A stretch of DNA of 64,000 nt from Dipylidium caninum. Lineage: Eukaryota; Platyhelminthes; Cestoda; Cyclophyllidea; Dipylidiidae. Of the stretch, positions 11,198 through 23,100 are shown piece after piece (the stretch's first letter is position 1; each line of letters opens with the position of its first letter). Where the stretch lies: positions 62,001-126,000 of the forward strand of contig QEYB01001664.1 in assembly GCA_017562135.1 (NCBI GenBank), written 5' to 3'. The notes under the pieces were generated by a model that was not told the origin of the DNA, did no database searches, and was given only the letters and a program-made list of their open reading frames with translations. The position numbers and the translations under genes were made by a program.

Positions 11198-14100
11198 GTA
11201 AGAGTACCACCATTGCGTCAACACGCGCCTTGAACTAAGATTTCGGGGAGAGAAAAGAGTTGCGTTTCAACTAGGCCTAAATGACGGCACCTCCTAACTT
11301 TAACTTTCGTCAAGTTCTTTGAGTAGATGTCTTTCAACTCCACAATGGCAGACTCCAAAGTTTTGCGGTAAAAAAATGGTCTTTGATAGTTAATTATCTC
11401 ATGCCTCTCTTTTCCTCCGGTCCAAATTGCAGTAGACGCGGCGCCCTCTGTCCACTTTCAACGTCGACACGTAGTGAGAGGTGACACACAAGTGAATTGA
11501 CGTTCCCCCTGTCAGGCGTGTATGTGACAGTGACTATAAAGTAATTTTTGTCTTCTTCATTCACTTTTCGGTGTAGCCAGCCTTACTGAGGCCTCAAGTC
11601 TTCAATTCTTCTGCTCGGTGGTAAATACAACACCTCAGAAACGCTAAAGATCATGCTATGTGTCACACAAGTTCTATTCCGTTTGCTATTTATCATCTGT
11701 CTAAGTGAAGTCCCAGCACCACGGAGTGTTCCATTGCCTGAAGGAGCCCAGACTGAAGAGTCCTGTCGGTAGTGTGTACGGCTTCGTGGGATCAGCGTGT
11801 TTAGTCTTGAGACACAAAATTTGATCGTTAAGGCTTCCTCTCACCTCATTTAGTAATTGCGATCCTCTCGAAAAATGGCTACCGAAAAAGAGAGACAAAT
11901 CTCCTAAGTGCCCAGATACAGTCTGTTTAAGAAGATGGAGACAGAATTAGCCTGATTAAATTGAGGATATTCAACTATTCTGTGCTACATTCGTCTTGAC
12001 TTCCAGTCCTGTCTACCAATGGAAGTGAGATTTCGCAAAAAACCTCCTTTGCAGGATTCATTGAGATAGATGGGACGGTAACAATTGAAGCTGGATAAAT
12101 GAAGTAAAAAATGCCCCCCTTTTGACTGTCATCTTTACCGTCCTAGGGAATTTTCCCTCGTTTGTGATAAATTCTGTACGTGTTCTCCATAGTTCTCTTG
12201 GCTGCATCTCAAAAGCGAGAATCTTGTCTGGGGCTATCGTTCACTCCAACCACCATCCGGATTTGAGTATTCCATAATTCAAAAGAGTTGGATACAATTG
12301 GAAGAGGTCGAAAGGAGGTGTGTTGAACGGATTCGACAAGGCGTGGAAGACCAGGTAAAGGCCAACGCTGACTATGTGTCTCTGCAAAAACGATGTTTTT
12401 AACTAAGGCGGTGAATGGAGAATGAGTAAAATGTAATAACTTGAGGTCTTTTTAAATTCCCTTAAGAAAACAGACGTTTTGTTCAGTTGAAGTTGATTAG
12501 GTTCCAATGTCTTTCATATCTGCAACAGTTAAGTTTACCATCTTAATTACAATGAATTGAAATTCACTAGTACTACTTTAGATACTTGAGAAGTAGATAA
12601 ATTTGTAAATAGTTCAAAATACGAGTGCTGAAAATGCTCAGGGCCAGTTTGGCAGGTAATTTTTCTTATTTGTCACCTTTGACAGGCTATAAAAAGGCGT
12701 CTTCTGGAAAGATTTTACAAAAAAGTCGAAAGTTACAAGTTTTGGCTACTCGAGTGTGATCAGTTGCTTCATTTGGCAACGGAGACTGATACTCGAAGCA
12801 CAAAGACAGGCTTGCAAACACTGAATAACGCGAGGCACATTCCGACAAAATTACTAGTCCACCACCGAACCCTCGTACAAAGTAGCTGCCAAAGAAATGC
12901 TACAATGAGGGTGGACGCTGAAGCTCAGCACGCTCAGAAAATGGAGATCCTCGTTAGCCTGAAACCTGAAGATCCCATCTACCATCATCTACATCAGCAG
13001 TGGAGAACGTTGACTGAAAAATTTCACCATCGGGAAGCCTTCCTCCTAAAGCGTCGTGATTGCCTCGACATTCTCCTTAACTTGGCCAGCCTCACAGAGG
13101 ATTTGGAGACAATGTGGGCAAATTTGCAGACTCAAAGCCCGTCTGAGAAGGGTGTTGCTATTTTGGAAAACAGAGTTAACGCGGCAAGTGAGAAGGTGTC
13201 GAAAATGTCACCAGATTGGACTTTTATTAAAGAATTTGGGGCCGAGTCCACTGTCGGTTGCTTCTATGCCAGATTTTGGGGAGTCACTTGGACTCTCCTA
13301 TCTGCGCTTCTTTGTTATAGAAAATTTTTCTCGGAGATGGAAAGAATTTCATCACTTTCGCACAAAGTCTCCAACACTTTAGCCGTTATTAAGGTACGAA
13401 TTCGGCGTTAAATACCCCAGTGATTCTCTTAAGCCGTGTATGGAATCGTGTTTCCTCTCGCTATTTGCCTCTTTATTACTAAAATTAACAAACAAACTTA
13501 ATCACCCGGCAAAATGAGAGAATGTCGTTTTTTCCTTTAGGACCAACTCGATTACATTCGCATTTTGTCGAATTCCCTTGAAAACACACCAATAAGTCTA
13601 CACACTACTGATACAGCCGATCCAATACTCCCTCTTAAAAGTAGGGTTAAACTCCTTGTCGACGAAGTGGAACGTCAGGCTGTTGAATACACTCTTCCAA
13701 TGGAATCAACTGACACGAAGGTCTCTGACGTGGCTTGCCGAGGATCTGACTTTCCTTCAGACGCGGTAACGCACTCACGACGGCCGTTGCGACCAAGGTC
13801 AATGAGTTTAGACTTTCCTATGGAGAGGCTGACTGAGTTCCTTCCTTCGAGGTGGTTGAGATATGCTAATATGAGCAGGATCCACCGAGAATTTCAGTTC
13901 GGCCACTTACTTCGGCTGGAAACAGTAGGCGAGGTGAAAGGGAGTGTTCGGGAGAAGCTGGCTCTACAGCAGCACCAATTGGCCGACAAAGAATCAATGA
14001 TGTTGAGAGAATCAGCTAAGCTTCATGAAGAATTGTTAGCGCTTCAAAACATGGTTAACCTCCGATACTCTCTGTCAGACATTCAGGTGGAAGTTAATGA

Positions 14101-17100
14101 AATAACTGGATGGATCGGCCAGACAGAGGCCTACTTTACGACCAATCCCATTCCTGACGTCTTAGCAGAACTTTTAGCAGGCCTGGATACGTCAACAGAC
14201 TGCTGGTGGGCCTCTCTCCTCAGTGCAAACACAGTCCAGTTGACGTACCTACAAATTTTATCTCGTCTTAAACGCAAAAATTTGGTACGTTAATTGCTTT
14301 TTTTGTTAGTCTTGTCGTTAAGTCACCGGTCACCAAACCGATTCTGACTTAAATCTCATCTTTCTGCCGTGACCATCCCCTCACCACCTCATCTCTCGCC
14401 AAAATTTGGGTATCCAACGCCGCGGAATGAGGGGAAGAATGAAAGCAGGAGAGGGGGGGGGGGAACGCTGCTCTCACGTTCTTCTCTCTACCACCTTTTT
14501 CCGTGCACCATCCACCGTCCACTTGCTCCCGTTGTCATGGCAAAACTGTCTGTGGCAGGCGGGTGGTGGGGGAGGCAAAACTTGGAGTTTTAATTGCAGA
14601 AAAAAGGCGAATTTGTTCGGAAAACCCCGCCAACTTTAATGGCATGTCTTTGCACTTGTTATCTGCTTACCATCTTAATTCTGCCATTAAAACTTGAAAC
14701 CGCCGGCGTGTGCAGAGGAGACACTTTTCCCCAAATCCCCGCACTTAAGCATGTTTGAGGAAAATGCAAAAAAATTCAATTCCATTGGACCAAATGATAC
14801 ATAAATGCTAGGACAGACACTATTAAGGCCTAATTTCATTAATCTTAAGACTAAAGGGAAGTAAGTCTACGGCTTGTTGACATTAAGATGTCCTTTGCCC
14901 CACTCCTAGGCAGACGGGGGCGGGGTGAGAAGAGGGTTATACTCTCAGGGTCGCACAATCCTCCCCTTCACCCGTTCCGCTCTCATCATTTCCCATCTCT
15001 TAATGCCTCTCGACGACTCTATCTAATATACCACCTTAAGTCCTGCGTCTCGTAGTAATGTAGGCATATTTTGACGAGTTGGCCGGATGACATATGGAGC
15101 GAAACAATAATTCCGGTACATCCATTATGATGTCGGCCCTAACTCTTCCTCCTTCTCCTCTTCCCACTTTCCTTTCATTTAAGATACTGGCAAAAATCAT
15201 GGAGGCGCGCAGCGTATTGGACGAACTCGGGAAAAGCTGTCTTCCGGCCATCGTAGGAACTACAAAAGACGAAGCTGATGGATCGAATGACAGCTGTTAT
15301 GCTAGACTGACATCCCATGTGAAGACAACCATCTGCTCGGGTGTGAAAAAGCTGCAACATAATTTTGGAAGACATTAAAAAGGAGACTGATGCACGAATT
15401 GAACGACTTCGTGAGGAGCAGGAGAAGATCCACGCCATTCAATTGTGCTGTCAAATGGTGGAGTGGATTCAACGAAGGTAGTGACGGATGGAACTGGCTA
15501 ATCATACCTGATTCGCGGAAGTGGCCCGTACCTAAGTGTGGGAACTTTAAGTGAAGTTTAAAATAGTCAAAAGATAGGTCTCTCGCAAGCCATCGTTACT
15601 GTAAACATTCCACGTGTTTTCAGAACAATTTTAAGGCACGGATGAAGAGCTTTTGCTCTCATTTGCGATCATTCGGAATAAAACAGGCAGAAACTAGGAC
15701 AAATGAGGTTACTCTTTGTGAATCGACTGACGCACTAAAACTGAGAAGCACGCATACAGCAAAACAATGACCTTTCGAGCTGACACTTTTAAACAATGTG
15801 TCTCTTAATTTGATTTGAACCCAAGAAATCAAGAAATCAGGCCTTTTGACAATGGTACTCTATTACCGTTAAAGCATTCTTATTGGTCAATTTTTTGGCG
15901 CGGCAATTTAAACACCACAAAATGGACTTTAATTAGTATGATAAGAAGATTTGTTCGCTTATTACGATATCAGTAACATTTTATAGCCATGGTATTTCTC
16001 GCCGCCACTTATTTCTGGAGTATCCAAACCTGACCATCAAAATACGATTTTACCGCCATCAACTAGTAGGTCATAGTGCAGAAAGCACATGCTCCTTTTC
16101 CAGCCTAGCAATTTCTTTTACCAGAAAAAGCCATTAATTGACCTCGTTTTACACTTTTGGGCTGGAGTAATTCCTCTCTGTTCCCTTACCCTGGGTCTTC
16201 TACGTCTGCAAATTTAATAGCTAGTTATAAAAGTGGACATAAAATCAGACACTCATAATTTCTTTTTAATATCCGAACCTAATTTTTTTAGTCGAAAATG
16301 CCTTTCGGAAATTCAATCTCCTTTTCTCCACCTCTTGCGCCAAGTATCCTCCGATGTCTATCCCTTCACAGTGAACGAGTCGTTTCTCTCGGTCTTGGAA
16401 AAGGAGATTGATATGCACACTCACTGTTCCCTGCCTGTTCTCCAAAGCCTGGAGTCTCGTCTTACCACTGATTCGCCATGGAATTCCATCTTGGAGTACA
16501 TCTTTAATGCCTGGAATGAGAATATTCATTCAGCCAAGATGAAACGTCTCTCTATCGACACGGCCGAGCGTCTTCTGTGTCTCAGCTGCGAGCTCGCTAA
16601 CACCCGACGTTGGGTGAAGCAAAAGAAGGAGTTACTTCTCACCACTGGAGAGACGAAGAATACGATGGGAGAGATGATTCGTATGGAGTGTCGAATGGCT
16701 GGTTGGGAAAGTGACTTAGATGCCCTTAAAGATCGAGTGGAGCGGGTGTTTGAGGAGGCGAAAGGCATCGAGTACGGCGTTGGAGGAGCTCGAATCTCCT
16801 CTGAGTACAGAATACGAGAGTGAAGCCAATGTACGCCATGCCAGGTCCACCCTAGCACAGGGGACCTCCGAGTTGCATGCCGATTGGGACGAATTTCAGG
16901 GTCTGTTAGAGGAATATCAGAAACGATTGGAAGCCTCCTTGGCATTCCAGAGCATGTTGCAGGTGAGAGGGGAAGAGGATTGTGTGCAAGGATTCCGTTA
17001 CTATGCCTCATAGACCTTCGACCCAGTTCACTCTCATTAATCTTCATCATCCTCTGGTCTACCATGATATCATTCCACTTAAATCGGATTCTGAGAAAGA

Positions 17101-20100
17101 CAAAAAACCTCGGATTGTCTATTTTTACTTCCTGAGTAAATGATATTAGATCGAGTGCCAACTTCATGAATGGCAATGGAGTAAGAAACAATGTCTTTAC
17201 AAGCAAAACCCACTGCACTTTGGAAACTTTCAGTAGGTCACCAGAATTACTACCAATTGCAGAGAGGGTTGGGCATTAATTTCGGACGAAGTTCTGCGTT
17301 CTTAAGAAAGCTTTGCTTTTTCCTTCTTTTTAAATCGAATGTTTCGTCTGATAAGGCAGTGTTAAGTCCCTTTCTAAGCTCTTCCCTAGTCGATGAAACG
17401 ATGTGTGGTAGCAGGAGCGCCCAGGGTCGTCAAACTCTTCGATTTCATGGAGGCCAGGCCTCGAGACCACTCTCATCCGTCCTCACAGGGTTTTAGAAGT
17501 TAAGTTGTGATGCACGTCACAGTTACCATAATGGTTTTTAATCATTATTTCCCTTTTACTGACTGCCCTACTTTCCAACCGATCCAGATCTACTTCAGCT
17601 TAGACGCGCCAGGAAGTTCACAAACAAAAAATAGGTAAAATGGCTCCAGAAAACCAGAAAGGCGGACTTTTCTCTTCATCCTAATCGTTGGTGTCCCACT
17701 TCGCCTGCTCGCCCTGCTCGCCACTTTAACGTCAAATTAGTCAGAAGGTGAAGCTGTCAAGTGATCGCAACTCTTGACATCTTAACACTCCGGCTTACCA
17801 TGCACCTCGAATGCCCTAGTTTTCGCAAAACCTCTTTTCCGACCCCAATTTTTGTCACCTTTGGAATGGGGAAAAATCGCTTTCTTGTTGGAAAAACGGG
17901 TAGAGGGGGTTGGCGGGTTTCACTTTCTAGTAAAATGAACGTTTTTTAACGATTCTACCGTTGACCATTCATCCTACCTCTTGTCTCAAGGAATTAGAAA
18001 CAATGAGCAATATACTAATGAGTAAGCAAAATACAATTACGTCATTGGAACTGCCCTCGTCCATCGTTGAGATCTACGAGCAACTCGAGGTCTTCAAGAC
18101 AATTTCCCACGAACTGGAGTCTTCGAAGCCCAAATTAGAGATGCTGGTGTCGCATGGAAAGGATCTCGCCGCCAATCAGGAGGAGGCTGTGGCTGCAGCA
18201 GTTACAAAGAAATTGGATAACCTCGAGCGCGAGTGGTCTGATCTCTTAATCTTGTGCGACCATCAGCTAGGCAGTCTGGCTCACCAAGCCCAGATTAAAG
18301 TAGGTTATAAGAAGTTTCTCTTTCTAAGAATTAGTGGGCTTAATAACGGGAGTGGCGATGAGATGGAGGAGGAGGAGGAGGAGGGAAAGGAGGAGAACTG
18401 CCACGTAGGATAGAGGAACTGTGTGAAATGTTAACTTCTTTTAAGTTGTTATTTGAAAGCATCATAATTTCAGCAGAAGGCCAACTTCGCGTGTATGTCG
18501 GAAGAAGTAATTAGAGGAGGGGAGAAGGCATTCACTACTTAATATAACGCATATTTCAACTTTGTAGGTGCTGCTACGCGATATCGAGACTTTAAACGCT
18601 TCATTGAGTCGAAGGGAAAATCAAATAGTTCAACCTGACTACTTGGTTCGTCCTCTGTACTCATGTATAATAGTTTGTCAGCCTTCAACCTTTCTCTTCA
18701 ACGTAATTCAGCACTCTTCTTTGAAATTTTAGCCCACAATTGAACATATAGAGGGGAAAATTAAGGCACAAAAGCAGGTCTCTGCGGCAATTCGAGCTCT
18801 TTCGGACCAAGTGAGCCTGCTCAACACCAAGGCGGCAGGCCATAACTTTGGTGAAAAGTACGATGCCAAAGTGAGGGCTGTTACAACCAGGTGCCATTAC
18901 CTACCTTGCCTGCTAAAATAACCGCAAGTTAAGTAATTTAAATCAGGCAATTTTCACTGTTTCCATTCGTACCGCATGTCACGGATTTCTGCCCAACCGA
19001 CGCCTTATTGGCACAAAATTGAGTAGGAGTTAATTTTACACGCTCTTCCTCGAGGTAAGCTGTGGACCGCTGACATATGTGGGGAGAATGAAGGGGACGG
19101 AAAAGGGGGTGAGGAGGAGGAGGAGAAGGAGGGGAATAGGTTAGAAGGAAAGTTGATAAACGAGATTTTAGCTCAAATTTAGATTAATCAAACATTCACA
19201 TTCCCCTTTGTCTTATCTGTTAAGCGGGTGGGTAAAAATCAGCCTCTTTTCCCCAGCCACTTCCACCCTCCGCTATTACTTACCCCCAAATCCTGAAAAT
19301 ATCCCAGCCTCCAAAACGTTGTTAAGGTTGCATTAGGATTAAGATTACGACTCCCAAGTACCCTAGATGGAGTTTTAAATGCATAGTTCAGACGAGGTAC
19401 AACAAAATCATCCCACGAATGCTGTTGATAAGAGATAAGTTAAAATGTTAATAAATTAGGCCTTAGATTTAGGTACTAGCGCTATTTTCCCATTTAGTGG
19501 CAGGCTTATGTAAGGAAAACGCGGACAATTATGTGATGTGTGGAGACTTCTTCTTCCCCCCTCTTTTCATACGATATTTAGTTGCAGATTTGATGAGATT
19601 TTAAGTTTACTTTTGATTTTCCTGAATTATTTTATGCCTTGCCCCTATAGAACCTAAGTTAGAGCGTGGGAGTTACCCTCTTGATAGCCAAAAAGCGTCA
19701 AGATGTCACAATGGGCCTTGCAGTGACAATTAGGTTGATACGTCAGCGCATTTCATACCTACGTCATATTTACCTTGCCATTAAATGGCTCTTTTGTGGG
19801 AGGAGCAAGTTAATTTCCTCGGTACCATTTTTTAATAGACAGTAGATGATTACGCCAGTCTAATTAAAACCGCCGATTCTCCCTACGTCCACTCCATTTT
19901 GCCCCTAGAATAACTCTAGTCATTTAGCTTCTAGGTAATATGCTGTAAAATTTCACTTAACTATCGAATATACTCTGTTGTAGGTATAAAAAGATAGAGG
20001 AAAAGGCCTCACAAGTCCTACAACTGCTAGAGTTCAGACTCGTGGAGAAAGAGAAGCTCAACCAGTTGGAGAGTGTAAGTTATCCAGACTCTCACTCGAG

Positions 20101-23100
20101 TTGCTCACACTACCGACACTTCACTACCAAAATTATGCTTTTGGATTGGTAAGCTCCGAAAAGCATAAAATTCTGCTACAATTCCGGCTATAATGCCCTT
20201 TTTTCATAGCAAATCATATCAGTAGCCTGTTTGGAAGCTATGGTGGCGCTTAATTTAAGGATTACGTTGTAATTCTGCCCCACCTTCCATACTCGTCTCC
20301 AACAGGAAGTAACCACTTGGACGATTTACATGGCTTAGTCACGGAGGAATAAATGGGAATGATTCTGGGTGATTCGATGACAAGTAAATCAAACTGCGCA
20401 ACGAAGGCCAAGTTGCATTGAAACAACTGACGAAGGTTATGCCCACTGACATTTTTTGCCACGCCACGGCATTGTATGACGTCTGCCTGCAGATTACACT
20501 TTTCCGTCCGAAAGTGATCTTTCATTTGCTTTACTTGCCCGTCTCCGGACGTGTTTAAGTCTCTGCTCTCAAGGTGGTGAGGACTAAACAACTTTCTCCG
20601 TCAAAGCCTCATCGAGATGAAATCTGACCGAAATAGGAAGTTCGTGGAATCTCTTCCTTTGAAGACAACAAAAGAGCTTTTAGTTTTTGGCACTCCTTAT
20701 ACACTACCAAACTCTACTTTTGCCGACTTTCGTGAGTCGCGAGGTCGGTGATTTTGTCGAATTTTCACATATCTATAAAACACTCGTCTTTAACTTTGCT
20801 AGAAGACTCACCCCTTGGAGCACCACGAGTGTGCTGCTCTGAAAAGAATTTATCAATGCAACATAAAGGTGAAGTTGGGGCGGTCAGCTCGTCCAGGCAT
20901 ACAAGTGCACAATAGCAAAAGTAGAAGTCAGAGTGCATTAAGACAATCATTAAGTATTCTTACTGTTCTCTTATCTCCTCGGAAGAAACTACAGTCTCAA
21001 CTGTTAAACTCATCTTTCAGGTTAGAAAATTTGACGTTTATATTCATCGCAAGTACAACATCCTAAGCATGGTTAATTACACTTATAATCAGGGGCGTCG
21101 TATTGCTCCTCCGTTCTGTTCTTTTTTTCGCTTTTTGTTTAACTTGGTCCTTGATAATTTTCGCATAAAGTGCGAAAGTTAATAACCGTCCAGTTATTAC
21201 TAGTGAAAGAAAAAGGATTTCTGGCCCGTCTTTCGTGGAAATGGGGCAATTTTCGGTGAATTCCGGCAATTTACCGTGGGGTGAAGGTGGCAGGGCGGTA
21301 GAAATGAGGAGGCGGGGAGGTGTGGCCGGAATGGGATCGGACGGGCGGGGAGCGGGGGCCATGCTGACTAGGAAAGGATTTCACTCAAAGGGCAATCTTG
21401 CGTATTTAAAGTTTTGGAGAGAATGTTTCCTTCCTCGCGTGACTTCACTGCCTCTTAAGCCTTCACGGCCTCAGTCCGAACAAAACCAGGTCTATAATAT
21501 TTTGGCAAAAGATCACGCTCAGCTCTCCAGTCGCAATCGCGATTTTAATACCCTCCCTCCTCCCACATTCTAACCAACCTTTTCTTCTTTCTTTGAAATT
21601 TCAGAAAATTCCCTCCACAATAAAAGACCGGCGAAATGCTTTTCCTCCATGCCCTACCACCATCAGATGAGAATTTTCATGCTTTATAGGGAAGGCCAGA
21701 ATGTGAAAGAAAAGGGTTTAAGCCTCTTCTGGATTACATTACGGCACTACTAGTAAATAAGATACTTTGTGCGTCTGGAGTAGATCATATCCGGGGAAAC
21801 CCGTCAACTGTTGGTCACTAGCTCTGCGTAATCTCCCAAGGCTTTCAGGCATTCTATTACCCTCACCGCATGGTGTTTGCCCTTGTTATATGTCAGGCTG
21901 CTATCGGACTTGAGGAGGTGTATTTCCGGGCTTATAGTCTCTTATTGGGATTGTGTGTTAAATGCACATGAACTCAATTTGTAACGGAACTTTTGCTCTC
22001 TCTTTTATAATCTTCAAGATTGAGGAGTGGATTTTGGAGCGTCAGATTGCGGTAAATGCGCAATTCGTTGCCGCAGAGGCCGTGATGAAGGAACAGAAGG
22101 CCATTCAAAAGTACCATTTGTTCAAGAATTTCGAGGCAGAAGTGAAGAGTTATGGAAATTTGGCAGATGGAATTTTTCAGGTGTGTAACATCTCTGTCCC
22201 CGAGAATGAAGGAAAAGAAACTACCCTGTGCAGGTTTGAGGAGTTAAGAAGACGCTGGAGTATTGCTAAATATCTGTCCCCAAGCCCATAATTTACTAAC
22301 GAAGGGGTTAAAATTGACAATTTAGAAGCTACTTCATTTATTTGTAGCTTAAATTGCAGTGATATTTTAGTTAACTGACAAACACCTTTACAACTCTCCA
22401 GTTTTGGAGGTGTGTTTAGTCTTTCGAACACTTTTATTGCTTCAGGATTTACCTAACATCTCATTGCATTTACCATCAACCTTGAACCTCTCTAGAGTGT
22501 CCAGTCGACAATAAACGACAATCCGACTCAAGGGAAACTGTTGCAAGAGACCCTGGATAGAAAAATGCGCTTATGGCACGAACTGAAGACTACGCTGTCC
22601 ATTGAGGGCAGTAAACTGGTCGAAGTGTATCGAGGTGAGCACTCGGGCGTCGAGAAGGATGAAATTTTATGCCAGGCGTTAGACAAGGAAAGAGCTTGGG
22701 ACGACTTTTGGTTGGCTGTTGTCTAACTGCCTACTCATAGTTACCTTAGTGAAGGATTCCTGTCATTCCCTCCATTTAACAGTACCGCTCAAGTCTAGGT
22801 TAAGTCGTTGCCTTAGCTAAACAAAGGAATCTACGGTAGTCCACTCCTAAACTGCAACGTTGGATTAAACTCGACACACTCCAACGAGGGCAGGTTACTG
22901 CTGGTGTCACTATGGTTGTTGTGATGGGAGTAAATAAGGTTGCAAGACAAATCAGCCAAAACCTAAACCCTCCTTAGAGGGTGGTCCTCAACTGACCGGG
23001 AGGTTGGCCACAACTAGCCGCCTAACAAACCAATGTGACAAAGAGACAATAATGCCAATTTTTCTCGCAGATGTAGTAGTAGGCATGTGTCGAAGGCGTC

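Noticed and set aside
16526..17218. Minus-strand frame of 230 codons
   Set aside because: It overlaps the confirmed spectrin exons 16292-16962 on the other strand and has no protein-family character.
20262..20591. Minus-strand frame of 109 codons inside a spectrin intron
   Set aside because: No recognisable family, no membrane or repeat pattern, and no matching second exon. Treated as chance.
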